From assembly GCA_026120185.1 (NCBI GenBank), contig JANUWF010001176.1:7139501-7203500 (forward strand): a DNA stretch of 64,000 bases, written 5' to 3'. Origin of the DNA: Voacanga thouarsii (lineage: Eukaryota > Streptophyta > Magnoliopsida > Gentianales > Apocynaceae). Made by a program: the position numbers and the translations under genes. Positions 47,575 through 58,700 of the stretch are shown here, in pieces; the first letter of the stretch is position 1, and every line of letters begins with the position of its first letter. Under the pieces are notes generated by a model. It saw only the letters and a program-made list of their open reading frames with translations, was not told where the DNA came from and did no database searches.

Positions 47575-49479
47575 TGAAGCTATGAAAACAACATAGAGAC
47601 CATGTATGCGAAGAAGACATAGGCAAAAAAAAAAAAAAAAGTAGAACACACAGCGGTGATTTAAAGCCTCTGTGCGATGTTATTCTTTCTGGCCGTGAAG
47701 AAGGCAGTTGGCCCACATGAATAGCCTCTCTACGTGATGATGTTTTTGGGATTGTTGATGCTTTCGATTGAAATCCCATGATCCGCCTACTCCTCCATGA
47801 CATGAATGCAAAAGCTTTTGCTTTTCAGAATATTCCACCACTCAATTTATGTTAGTGACACAACTCAGGTGAGGAAGGTCAAATCTTCTTGATCTTTTGC
47901 TATTAGTTAGCAAAATCAAGTAGATAAAAGACATAGGAGACGAACGAGAGACAGAGAGGTAGAACACTAAAGCTTTTGGTTTTTTCTTCACTATTTCGTG
48001 TGCCTTCTGTGAATCAATAAAACACGACTTCTCCATATCAGATAACATAAATACCTTAAAGTTATCAATAGAAGAGGTTTGGCTGAGCCTAAACTTTTCT
48101 ATCTCATGAATAAAAACAAAAACCCTTTGGTCTAGGCTATTGAGTTATAATTATTTTTATTATTTTTCTTGGACCTAATGAGCCAAAAAATAACAAACAT
48201 TAATTATTTATTTACTGGGCTTATATAAATAACCCAATAAATAATTAATGAGTTCAAATGAACCAAAATAATTATTTAAGTCTTTTTATCTATTTTAAGT
48301 CCAGGTTAATTTTTTAATTATTTAATCTGGGTTTAGACCCTGAATAATTAGTTAATCAATTTAACTAGATAATAAATTTTATTTAATTTCTTTCATTCTT
48401 TTGTTTTATTCCAGTCCAATAAATTAGACTTCCTAAATAAAATAAATTATTTTTAACCGAGACCATTTCCTCGACCCAAAATTAATTAGGAGTTACGGGC
48501 TATTCTAAGAACCAAAAAGAAATATCGCCTTAGCTACTAAAATGATAAAAATACCCCTGTTATATAAATAGCTGTATTTTACATTTTAAATATTTTCAAT
48601 ATTACTATAAGGAAATATTGACTCCAAGGATAATGCTACATTAGCTATATCTCCGACCTACAAGTGAAATGACTAAAATATCCCTCTATACATCGTTATG
48701 CATTTAGAGAGAAAAATGTGTACTAACACCTTCTTAAGGACATCTACAATCCTTAGACTTCTAGTCTAATGATCCACGACTCCTTTGAATATTTTCGCTT
48801 CCAAGGGAGCTACCCTAAAGTAAATATCCCAGTCATATTCCCCAGAGCCCTGGATAATTAGATAATTTGAATGACTACAAAGGGCGATATAGTATCGAAG
48901 TTATCTTATACAAGTCTACCTTAATTAACTAGTTATATATACTCAACATACAAGTATATTAGTCATACTAAAGAACCTCAACTATAGTTTATCGAAGCAT
49001 ATGCTTCCAACTTCGTTAGATCATCAACTCATACTCAAGTTGCAGAGTATAAGTCCACGCTATAGTAGTAGTAGTATAGGTTTTTACCACATAGTACTTT
49101 TAGAAAACTACTACCACAAGTCCAGTTCTACGTATTCGAAATACGCTTGTGTTATAAAATGAGAAGACTACCCATTGACTAAAGACAAGCCATTCTATAA
49201 TTAGAATTCATAACACAATAACCTTACCATGATGAGATTCACATTCTTATCATTCAGTTAAGAACAATAGTTTATATGTCAAGTAACCGATGGTCCATAC
49301 CTTACTGTGAAAGATCTCCATTTACATAAACTATTTACTTAAACACAATGGATTTTTTCCTATAAAATTGTACATAATAATAAAGAAAAATTCAAAAATA
49401 ATTTCTGAGAACAATACTTTTATTAATACAAGTCAAAATTATAGCAAAAACCTAATCAAAGAGGATATACATCCCAACA
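47575..49479 (-). repeat. 3' LTR of D
   Basis: 1905 bp, plus-strand start TGAAGCTATG, end ACATCCCAACA, colinear with the A and B LTRs but lacking the ~50-bp duplication of B. A 16-base A-run lies near 47625. Confidence 0.9.
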
Positions 49480-49489
49480 ATCTCCAACT

Positions 49490-50996
49490 TGCACTCTTAG
49501 ACTAATTGAGTCCATAGGTACATACCCCTATAGCGTCTAAGTGCCTTCTAAAGACTCTCTCAACTAAAGGTTTGGTGAAGGGATTTGTAAGATTGTTTTT
49601 TGAGACTATCTATTTCACCACAAATTCCCGTCTCTAGATAAAATTCTGGATCAGGTGGTACTTCCTCTCAATATGCTTCTCCTTTTTGTGGTTCTTGGGT
49701 TTTTTGGATTGTGAGACCGTGCTAGTGTTGTCTCAATACATTACAACCGGCCTGTCCATTTGTAGCATGAATCCATATTCTAGAAGGAACTTCCGAAGCC
49801 AAACTACTTCCTTGGATGCCGCCGAAGCTGCCACATATTCAGCTTCTATGGTTGAGTCAGCAATATAAGATTTCTTAATACTCCTTCACAAAATGGCTCC
49901 TCCAGACAAGGTGAATACATATCCACTAGTGGATTTTCTTTCATTTTTATCAGCCTAGAAGTCTGAGTTTGTGTATCCTGTAGGAACTAAGTCATCAGTT
50001 CTGTAAACTAGCATATAATCTCCCGTACCCTTAAGATACTTGAAAATATGTTTTACAGCCTGCCAATGAACTGATATCTACTAACTAAGCGTACGACAAA
50101 GTAGTTATCTGGTCTAGTACATAACATGACATACATGAGACTTCCAACAGCCGAAGTATAGGAAATCCTACACATTCTATCTCTTTATTCTTGAGACTTT
50201 GGACAGTCCTTTGAGGAAAAAGACAACCCATGTCTGTAAGGGATTAATGCTCCCTTGTATGAGTTTATGCTGAACTTGGCCAATATCTTGTCAATATATG
50301 TAGCTTGGGATAATCTCAACATTCTCTGCTTCCTATTTCTAAGAAGTTTTATTTCGAGAATGTAACTGGCTTCTCCCAAGTCCTTCATACTAAATTGACT
50401 AGATAGCCGAACCTTAGTAGATGACAGTGTCTCTACATCATTCCCAATGAGTAGAATATCATCCACATATAGCACAAGAAAACCATATTTATGCTTTCTA
50501 GTTTTCTGTACATACATGGTATATTCTCGTTTTGAATAAAATTGTAAAACTTTACAATCTCATCGAAATGAATGTTCCATACTCTGAATGCTGGTTTAAG
50601 TCCATAAATAGATTTCTTAAACTTACAAACCCTATACTTTTGGCCTTTTGTAATTAAGTCTTCCAGTTGGGACATATAAATGTCTTCACTAAGATAGCCA
50701 TTTAAAAATATTGTCTTTACATCCATTTTTCATATCTCGTAAGTAAAATGACATGTGATGGTAAGGAGGAAACGGATGGACTTAAGCATGGCTACCTTGA
50801 AAAAGGTTTTGTCATAATCAATCCGTTCTTTCTGAGTATACTCTTTCGCCGCATGCCTAACTTTGAAGGTTTTCACCTTCCCATCTGCTCCTCTCTTCCT
50901 CTTGTATATCCACTTATACCCAATGGGTTTTATCCCTTCAGGTGCTATAAGATCGCGAACTTGATTGAAGTACATGGACTTAATCTCGGCTTTCAT
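49490..50996 (-). pseudogene. RT and RNase H remnant of D
   Basis: Pieces in different frames: 50730-50996 (PIGYKWIYKRKRGADGK), 50433-50726 (MDVKTIFLNGYLSEDIYMSQ), 50185-50517 (LYVDDILLIGNDVETL, the catalytic YVDD intact) and decayed RNase H toward 49690 with MYCD-like and STMEA-like text. Colinear with element B. Inactive. Confidence 0.88.
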
Positions 50997-52178
50997 TACT
51001 TCATGTCATAGGTTTTCATCGGCATCAGTAATAACCTCCTCGTACCTAGTAGGATCTTGTTCCTGATGGTCGGAGACTAGGTCAAATGCCTCTCTGGTCC
51101 ATCTTTCTGGAACTCTAAATACCCTCCCACTACGACGAGGCTCTGTTGTATAGGTTCCTAAGGCTGTGCCTCTTCTTGTTCTATAATCAGGTTAAAAGAA
51201 GTTGATTTAGAAGATAACTTCTATTCGAGTTCTGAACTTATTGAACCTTTAGTGAATGTGCTGTAATCATCCTCCAAGTATCTAGCATTAGTACTCACAA
51301 GTACCTTTTGCTCATTAGGATAATAAAAGTAACTATTCTTTGTTCCCTTTGGATACCTAACAAAATAGCATAATTCTGATCTTGGTTCTAACTTATCTTC
51401 CTTGATCTATATATAAGTTGGACATCCTCATATCTTGAGATGATTTAGACTTAACTTATGCCCAGTCCACATCTTATAGGGTGTCATAGGTACTGACTTG
51501 GAAGGCACCAAGTTCAGAATATATGCCGCTATTTCCAGGGCATATCCCAAAAGGATAGTGGAAGAGTAGCATAAGATATCATGCTTTGAACCATTTCCAT
51601 CAATGTCCTGTTCCTTCTCTTAATTACTCTATTCTGTTGGGGTGTTCTCGACGCAAAAAGTTGGGATACTGTCCTATGATGTACCATGTAATCCGTGAAT
51701 TCACCAAGGAGGTACTTTCTACCATGATTTGATCATAGAGTCTTGATTAGTTTACCTGTGCGATACTCCACTTCAGTCTTAAACTCCTTGAACTTGTTAA
51801 AAAAATCAGACTTGTGTTTTATCAGGTAAACATAACCATACCTAGTACAATCATCTGTAAATGTGATGAAGTACTCAAACCCTTCTCTAACTAGTGTAGA
51901 CAAAGAACCACACGCATCAGTATGAACAAGATTTAGTGTCTCATTGACTCTATTTGCCTTTTAGGTAAAGGACCTTTTAGTCATTTTTTCCATAAGATAA
52001 AATTCATACAAAGGCCAACTTTCTAATCTCAATAAGCCCAAAGGCCCATCATGGATTAGCCTCTGAATCTTGGTTAAGTTAATGCGACCTAACTTTAGAT
52101 GCCAAAGATATGAGTCATTAGCATTAATATATCTTTTCCTATTTAAAGGTTTAGATTGAGCACTGTTTAGCTGATTAT
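50997..52178 (-). pseudogene. Integrase remnant of D
   Basis: Aligns base by base with the integrase of B (9000-10050), with stops and indels throughout. No long open stretch. The right end at 52178 is the target site (ATTAT, 52174-52178) of C. Confidence 0.85.
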
Positions 52179-53588
52179 TGATAGGGGCTAAATTGGTTAT
52201 ACTTTACTTAGTTATTTGAAGCTCTTTTATAATACATTTTATGAAATAACTGGTCATATTCTTTCATATTTGAGATTTTACCCTTGAAAGGTATTTTGGT
52301 CATTACTTCAAGATTTTGGTTAAACAAAGCAAAACCATCGTGAAGCAGAGCAGAGGCGCCACCGGTTGCACTCTGGAACGTATGCGCACAATTTGAAGAA
52401 AACTCGGCGGACGAATGGAGAAACAGAACCAAGGCGGCGCCGGCTCTGAAGGACCAAGGCGGCACCGGTTGTGGTCTGTCCCTGAGGCGATGCTGCGATC
52501 TTCCTACGCGTTTTTGGAAATCTGAAGAATTTTAGCAGCTTCCAACTTCTATTCGGCCAAGAACTTTGTACCTACGAGTTTAGGCACCTCTTAAGCTTAT
52601 AAATAGATGAAAAACACAAGGAAAAATGGGAGAATTCATTAATCATCATAGAAAATCACTCAGTCTAAGGAGAATTCTTCAAAGTTCAAGGAGAGTTGTA
52701 CAAGAAGGTTTTTAAAGGAAGAAGAAGGAGGCTTGTCTATGAGTTCTTTCTTTTACTTTGTTTTCTTTTTCTTGAACAATGATATGTTAATTGTTTTATT
52801 GTAATTCGACATTGTTTTAGATATTCATGATTTCTAGAGTTATTTGATCTTTTGATTAATTGGTTATTATTCTTGGTATTCAATTACTTATGCTTATTAC
52901 GAAATTAGTTAGTTGATTCTATCCATTGACTTGCTAGACCAAAGGGGGTTGATGGGTGTTTCGATTTATTAGTTTCATATTCTGTTGGCAATTGACTTGC
53001 TGGACCAAAGTGGATTGATTGTTTAAGAACTGGTAATTGAAGATTAATTGATGTCTTCCGAGACTAAGGGTTCATTGATTAATTTCATGTTCTAAATTCG
53101 CCGAGACCAAGGAAATTTAATTAAGGATTTTGTTTAAGGCATCTTTTGGATGAATTAGTTGAGACGGACCAAGTGATTCTAATTTATCGAGAAGATAGTG
53201 ATTTCATAAATTGACCATCAAAGTGGGTCTACCTTCATAGTACTAAGAGAATGATTGGTTATGATAATGGTTAAGTTCTTTAAGATAATATTTGTCTAAA
53301 CAATGGCTTGAGTTACATAAATCTACATCCTTGACATATACATATTTTTATTTTTATTTTTATTTTATTATTTTTTATTTTTCACTTTATCGAGTCAGTT
53401 AAATAATGAAAGAAGGGTAATTAATATCTACTTGTTCCATGAGGATCGACACTTGTTTTAACCCTATGCTCAGTTAATGATGAGTACACTTGCTCATATG
53501 TGTGATTTGGGTTTAACATTTTAATTTAAACTTGATTGGGAATGTGCTTAGTTTTGTATGATTTTTATACCCAAGTCTGAACGCATCA
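52179..53588 (+). repeat. 5' LTR of C
   Basis: 1410 bp, TGATAGGGGCTAAATTGG to ...GAACGCATCA. GC-rich module with GGCGCC-type units at 52350-52500, TATA-like CTTATAAATAGATG at 52596, GGCTTGTCTATGAG near 52729, and six GACCAA-type words between 52936 and 53223. Confidence 0.92.
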
Positions 53589-53594
53589 AGTTTT

Positions 53595-53612
53595 TTGCGC
53601 CATTGCCGGGGA
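53595..53612 (+). promoter_or_regulatory. Primer binding site of C (tRNA-Asp type)
   Basis: TTGCGCCATTGCCGGGGA differs at two bases from TGGCGCCGTTGCCGGGGA, the complement of plant tRNA-Asp(GUC) 3' end. It lies six bases after the LTR. Confidence 0.85.
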
Positions 53613-54062
53613 ACATTAGCATGAAAGGTTAGATTTTGTTGATTTAACCATGTAAATATGTAAATAATATGTATATACGTTTCTTGTATGAAGAAGTGCC
53701 TATGTTATTGTTTGTATAATTGTATTGTAATTTCGCTATATGTTGTAAATATGTAAATAGGTATATACATGTTCATAATCACTAACTTGTCTTTGTATGT
53801 TTGTATATATTGTATATTTAGTTATTTAATTTTACTAACTTTTTCTTCTTTTAATTTTGTTTTAAATATGAATTTTGGTTATTTAACTTTCTTCTTATCT
53901 TTTATAGGTGTAGGCTGTGGAAAGCAGTAAGTCATTTTTGCTGTTTGAAATAATTTTTATTTTCATCGTTTTGTTTTGTTCTTTTTATCGTGTCTTCATG
54001 AATTAAATTGCATGATTCATCACTATTGCATGTTGCATTAAAAAAAAAAAGCATTAGTGTAT
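53613..54062 (+). other. AT-rich spacer between primer site and ORF in C
   Basis: No coding potential. Contains TTTTTATAGGTGTAG and GTATGTTTGTATATATTG-like text that could be splice-like or leader sequence, and a short A-run near 54041-54050. The same spacer is recognisable after the primer site of H. Confidence 0.6.
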
Positions 54063-54838
54063 TGATTGGCAAAATTACAAGCTCATATTGATGTTTTTAG
54101 TGAGACGTCATTAAAAGTATTAGTGAATTCTTTTGTTGCCAATATAAATTCATCTATTCAGTGGCATGAAGAAGCTTCCCAACAATTGTGCAATCAAAAG
54201 AAACACTTAGATAAGATTGTTGAGGAGAATCATAAGTTTATGCTGGCCCATACACTCGAACAAGAGAATCTCTCAGGAGAGGAGAGATTCTATGAGGGAC
54301 AACTATCCAATGTGGGAAGGGAGGTGTTCAATTCTTCTCTATGTGCTAATAATCCTAACCTTTCTTTGTCACATGATTTCCTAGGTTCCTCTCTTTTCTC
54401 GGAGAATATGGGTCCAAATAATGATGTGTTGAATTTATCATACTTCAAGGAGTTGGATTTTTCAATACTATGTTGTAAAAGTCCTTGGAGAATGGTGGTA
54501 ATCTCTACCCTTCACCCCATTCAATGGGAGGTAACTTAATTTTTGTAGATGTGTTGAAAGTAAGGATTTCTTGATCCCATCTTTAAGAATACAATTGCTA
54601 AGTTTTAAGGGGAATTTTAATTGGAAAAATTCTTTTGAAGGGTTAATTGATGATTTCAAAGTTGATGCATCCGTTAGATACCATATGCACTTATATGTTG
54701 GAAAAGATATTTATGTGTCTAAAGGAATGTTGGAGAATGAGGTTTATATGTTTTGCTGAGACAAATCATTTTCATGAACCCACCATGCTCCAAAACCTCT
54801 CTTCATTCTACATTCATCATGCCTATCTTCTATTTTGA
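54063..54838 (+). pseudogene. Conserved ORF of the C/E/H family, copy in C (one frameshift)
   Basis: Two open parts in different frames. 54066-54539 starts AKLQAHIDVFSETSL and includes ANINSSIQWHEEAS, the segment ENHKFMLAHTLEQENL and a Ser/Asn-rich SSLCANNPNLSLSHDF. 54571-54838 includes PSLRIQLLSFKGNF and HMHLYVGKDIYVSKGM. Comparison with H and E places a one-base loss near 54478, about 60 codons before the second part becomes open. The true start is uncertain: the frame extends a few codons upstream (DDRLARLQ in H). No known domain seen. It could be a gag-like structural or accessory protein; this rests only on position. Confidence 0.72.
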
Positions 54839-55950
54839 GTCTTAATTTCTTTTTAAAAGGTTGATGAGGAAGCATGATGAGTGTGAAAAGTTTTTCTGTT
54901 ATATTTTTTATTTGAGTCCCTTTCTTTAGTGTGTTTTCTTTTATTTAGGTATGTTTTTATTTTATTATTATTTTTCTTGTGCTTTTATTTGTGTTTTATT
55001 TTACAGGAATAAAGCCCTCTTGGACAAGCCCTTCTCTTTACCTCAAGTTTGGATATTTATTGGAGCATTATTGCACTTGGAAAGTATTACTTAAACTTTC
55101 TAACCCATTATTATTTTTGGTCCATTTGGAAATGCTTTCTTGTATGTATTTTTTTCCAATGATGACATTGCCCAATTTAAGTGTGGGGGGGTGGTTTGGT
55201 GATATACTTTGTCCAAGTTTTTATCAATTATCTTGGTGTTTTCTTAGTGGTGAGCTACTTTAGAAAAATTTGGTTTAAAAGTTCTGAAAATTTAAAGATT
55301 TAGAAGAGTGAAACTTTTGGAGCTAATTTGGAATGGAAGTTTGTTTTTCTTATCTCTTCTCTTTTATTTTTTTGGTCCTATGGCATTGTTTATTCCTTGT
55401 TATATTTATTGGGCCATTGAGGGCAATGTCCAGTTTAAGTGTGGGGGAGTGATTTGATTGACAATTCTTCTATGCATATACTTTAGCTTTCTTGGGAGCA
55501 AATTTTGACCAAAATTTTCAAAAATTTGTCTGATTTTCTTTGAGATTTCAAACTGTATTTTTAGTGCATGTCTTTATGATGGATTATAGAGCATATGTTC
55601 TAGATCATTTATGACTTATGCATGACTTTTTCCACTTACTTGGACAAAGTAGTTCTTGATCAAATGCTATGCATTATTCTTAAACCTGTTTTTCTCTAAA
55701 ATTCATGGAACATTCTAGAACTTACTTGAATACCTCTCGAGGCGAAATAAGAAAGGCATTCATGATTTAACTTAGGGATGACGGTAATAGGCCTTTTTTG
55801 GATAGTTTGAGCTTTTCAAGCCTACCTATTGTTATATTATCCCTAGTGCCTATTTTGAGCCTAAATTGGTGATTTCTTTCTTTAAAACCCATCACGATAT
55901 TTTGTCCATTCTTTGTGCTGAGAGTTTGTATAATTTCCACATCTTTATGC
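54839..55950 (+). other. Internal noncoding region of C with PPT-like motifs
   Basis: AT-rich. Two PPT-like copies: 55163-55192 (CCCAATTTAAGTGTGGGGGG) and 55414-55451 (GGGCAATGTCC, AGTTTAAGTGTGGGGGAG). The spacing between them, ~250 bp, is filled with a diverged duplicate of one another's surroundings. Confidence 0.65.
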
Positions 55951-56430
55951 TCTTGAAGGATGAAAGTATATGTATGTTGGAAAAAATACAGGGATGGAGA
56001 TCATGACTTGTTACTTTCAGTCATGGATCAATTACAAGTAGAGCTAGGAAAAGAAAAGAAGTGGAACGGAAGGAAAAAGTTGAAAAAATTTGAGAAAGAA
56101 AAGAATGGTGAGCTGAAAAAGATGAGAAATAAGAAAAGAAACGAGAGGAAGTAAACAGAGAAAACAACAAGCTGCTAGAAAGAAAAGTGAGTGAAAAAGA
56201 AAAGAACAGCAGCAGTGAAAACAAAAGAGGAGTAAAAGAGAGAGAATTGAAAAAGCAGTGGAAAAAAAAAAGAATGGAAAAGACCACAAAAGGGATGGTG
56301 AGTGAATTGTAAAAGTAAGTTCATATAAAACACTTGACACCATTGCTGGAAAATTGAGTGATCTTATGAGGAAAAGAGTTGATGATAAGAAGAGGTGAAA
56401 GAAAAGAAAGAAGAAGAAGAACAATACAGG
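55951..56430 (+). other. Purine-rich tract of C
   Basis: The plus strand from about 56035 to 56430 is overwhelmingly A and G (GAAAAGAAGTGGAACGG-like text). One frame reads Lys/Glu-rich, the opposite strand Phe/Ser/Leu-rich; both follow from composition. It could form a triplex or R-loop, or be spacer. Confidence 0.7.
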
Positions 56431-56941
56431 ATTTGCTTGAAATACGTAAGGGTTGTTATATAAGGTTATGGTTTGATTGATTTGTAGAGTAGGAGAGTAA
56501 GAAGAGTTGGGAATTATAGGTTTATTTTGGTTACCCTTTTCTTGCTTACTCTCAGTTTTTCTTTGACTTTTGATGTTCCTATATCCTTCGTTTGCTAAGC
56601 CGCATTACAAACTTTTAGCCTTACATTACAAGCTTAAAAGTCCAACTTGATCTAAGTAGAATCATGATATGTCTCGGATTAGTGGAGAGAGTGTATGAAA
56701 AGTAAGCATATGGAATGCATACTCTTTTTAAACTGACTTCTTTCCAATTGTTTTGAGAATATTGTAAAGTATTGAGGTGGTTCTACTAAGTCATTTATCA
56801 CTACACAAGTCTTGCATTGGCTGTGAAAGATTTAGTATCATATGTTTTATGTTCATGAATAAAGAAAGCATTGAAGATATGGTTTTGGAATTGATTGAGT
56901 GATTAAAACCTTGTGTTTTTCCTACTTGTTCTTGATATTTT

Positions 56942-56978
56942 GCTTGAGGACAAGCAAAGAGTTAAGTGTGGGGGAATG
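56942..56978 (+). promoter_or_regulatory. Polypurine tract of C
   Basis: GAGGACAAGCAAAGAG then TTAAGTGTGGGGGAATG directly before the 3' LTR, the plus-strand primer position. Confidence 0.85.
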
Positions 56979-58331
56979 TGATAGGGGCTAAATTGGTTAT
57001 ACTTTGCTTAGTTATTTGAGGCTCTTTTGTAATACATTTTGTGAAATAACTAGTCATATTCTTTCATATTTGAGATTTTACCCTTGGAAAGGTATTTTGG
57101 TCATTACTTCAGGATTTTGGATAAAACAAAGCAAAACCGTCGCGAAGCAGAGCAGAGGCGGCGCCGGCTGCACTCTGGAACATATGCGCACAATTCGAAG
57201 AAAAATCGACTGACGAGTGGAGAAATAGAACCAAGGCGGCGCCGGCTCCGAAGGACCAAGGCGGCGCCGGCTGTGGTCTGTCCCAAAGGCGGTGCTGCGA
57301 TCTTCCTACGCATTTTTGAAAATCTAAAGAGTTTTAGCAGCTTCCAACTTCTACTCGGCCAAGAACTTTGTACCTATGAGTTTAGGCACCTCTTAAGCCT
57401 ATAAATAGATAGAAAACACAAGGGAAAATGGGAGAATTTATTAATCATCATAGAAAATCACTTAGTCTAAGGAGAATTCTTCAAAGTTCAAGGAGGGTTA
57501 TACAAGAAGGTTTTCAAAGGAAGAAGAATGAGGCTTGTCTATGAGTTCTTTCTTTTACTTTGTTTTCTTTTTCTTGAACAATGATATGTTAATTATTTTA
57601 TTGTAATTCAACATTATTTTAGATATTCATGATTTCTAGAGTTATTTGATCTTTTGATTAATTGGTTATTATTCTTGGTATTCAATTACTTATGCTTATT
57701 ACGAGATTAGTTAGTTGATTCTATCCATTGACTTACCTGACCAAAATGGATTGATTGTTTAAGAACTGGTAATTGAAGATTAATTGATGTTTTCCGAGAC
57801 CAAGGGTTCATTGATTAATTTCATGTTCTAAATCCACCGAGACAAAGGGAATTTAATTAAGGATTTTGTTTAAGGCGTCTTTTGGATGAATTAGTTGAGA
57901 CGGACCAAGTAATTCTAATTTATCGAGAAGATAGTAATTTCATAGATTAACCATCAAAGTGAGTCTACCTTCATAGTGCTAAGAGAATGATTGGTTATGA
58001 TAATGGTTAAATTCTTTAAGACCATGTTTGTCTAAACAATGGCTTGAGTTACATAAATCTACATCCTTGACATATACATATTTTTATTTTTATTTTTATT
58101 TTCTTTTTAATTTTTTATTTATTTTTCACTTTATCGAGTAGTTAAATAATGAAAGAAGGGTAATTAATGTCTACTTGTTCCATGAGGATCGACACTTGTT
58201 TTAACCCTATGCTTAGTTAATGATGAGTACACTTGCTCATATGTGTGATTTGGGTTTAACATTTTAATTTAAACTTGATTGAGAATGTGCTTAGTTTTGT
58301 ATGATTTTTATACCCAAGTCTGAACGCATTA
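56979..58331 (+). repeat. 3' LTR of C
   Basis: 1353 bp. Its GC-rich module keeps three GGCGGCGCCGGCT units (57152, 57233, 57261) that are partly decayed in the 5' LTR. TATA-like CCTATAAATAGATAG near 57398. One word unit (~60 bp) present at 52936-53002 is missing here near 57735, as if two words recombined. Confidence 0.92.
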
Positions 58332-58336
58332 ATTAT

Positions 58337-58700
58337 TAATAGAATTAATAGAGAATAAATTTTCATATATGTTCCCAGTACATAAAACTTCGCCATTTCT
58401 ACCGATAGTTATAACAGAATGGAAAGAAACAGAATATCCTTGATTTATTAGTTTTGCAACTAAAACCAAATTCTGTTTAAAACCATGAACAAATAAAACA
58501 TCCTTTAATATAACTATTCTATTACAATAAAAAAACAAGTTCCAGTTCTCTCACTGCAAGGGCCTAAACTTCTACTCCACTTCCTACGCGTAGTCCATGT
58601 TCGTCCTTTTGGAGTCTTCTAATCTTTCTAAACCCCTACAAGGAGTTATAGATATGATCAGTGACTCTTAAATCAACAATCCAAGTGGAAGTTGATTTAA
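58337..58700 (-). pseudogene. Protease / pre-integrase remnant of D
   Basis: Continues the D pol frame broken at 52178. 58329-58538 encodes YCNRIVILKDVLFVHGFKQN, as in B. The protease site near 58650-58680 reads V-D-L-R-V-T-D-H-I, so the D-S-G motif is lost. Confidence 0.85.

Larger units (their letters stand above)
52179..58331 (+). mobile_element. Complete non-autonomous LTR element C, 6.15 kb
   Basis: Two direct LTRs (52179-53588 and 56979-58331), tRNA-Asp-type primer site, PPT and perfect ATTAT duplications (52174-52178 and 58332-58336). The LTRs are very similar except for a ~60-bp deletion in the second, so this is one of the younger insertions here. The 3.4-kb interior has the family's conserved ORF and no recognisable protease, RT, RNase H or integrase, so transposition would need enzymes from another element. 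The last bases of the second LTR have changed from CATCA to CATTA. Confidence 0.93.

Noticed and set aside
56021..56424. Membrane-protein-like Phe/Ser/Leu-rich frames on the minus strand
   Set aside because: Mirror image of the purine tract in C; hydrophobicity is a composition effect.
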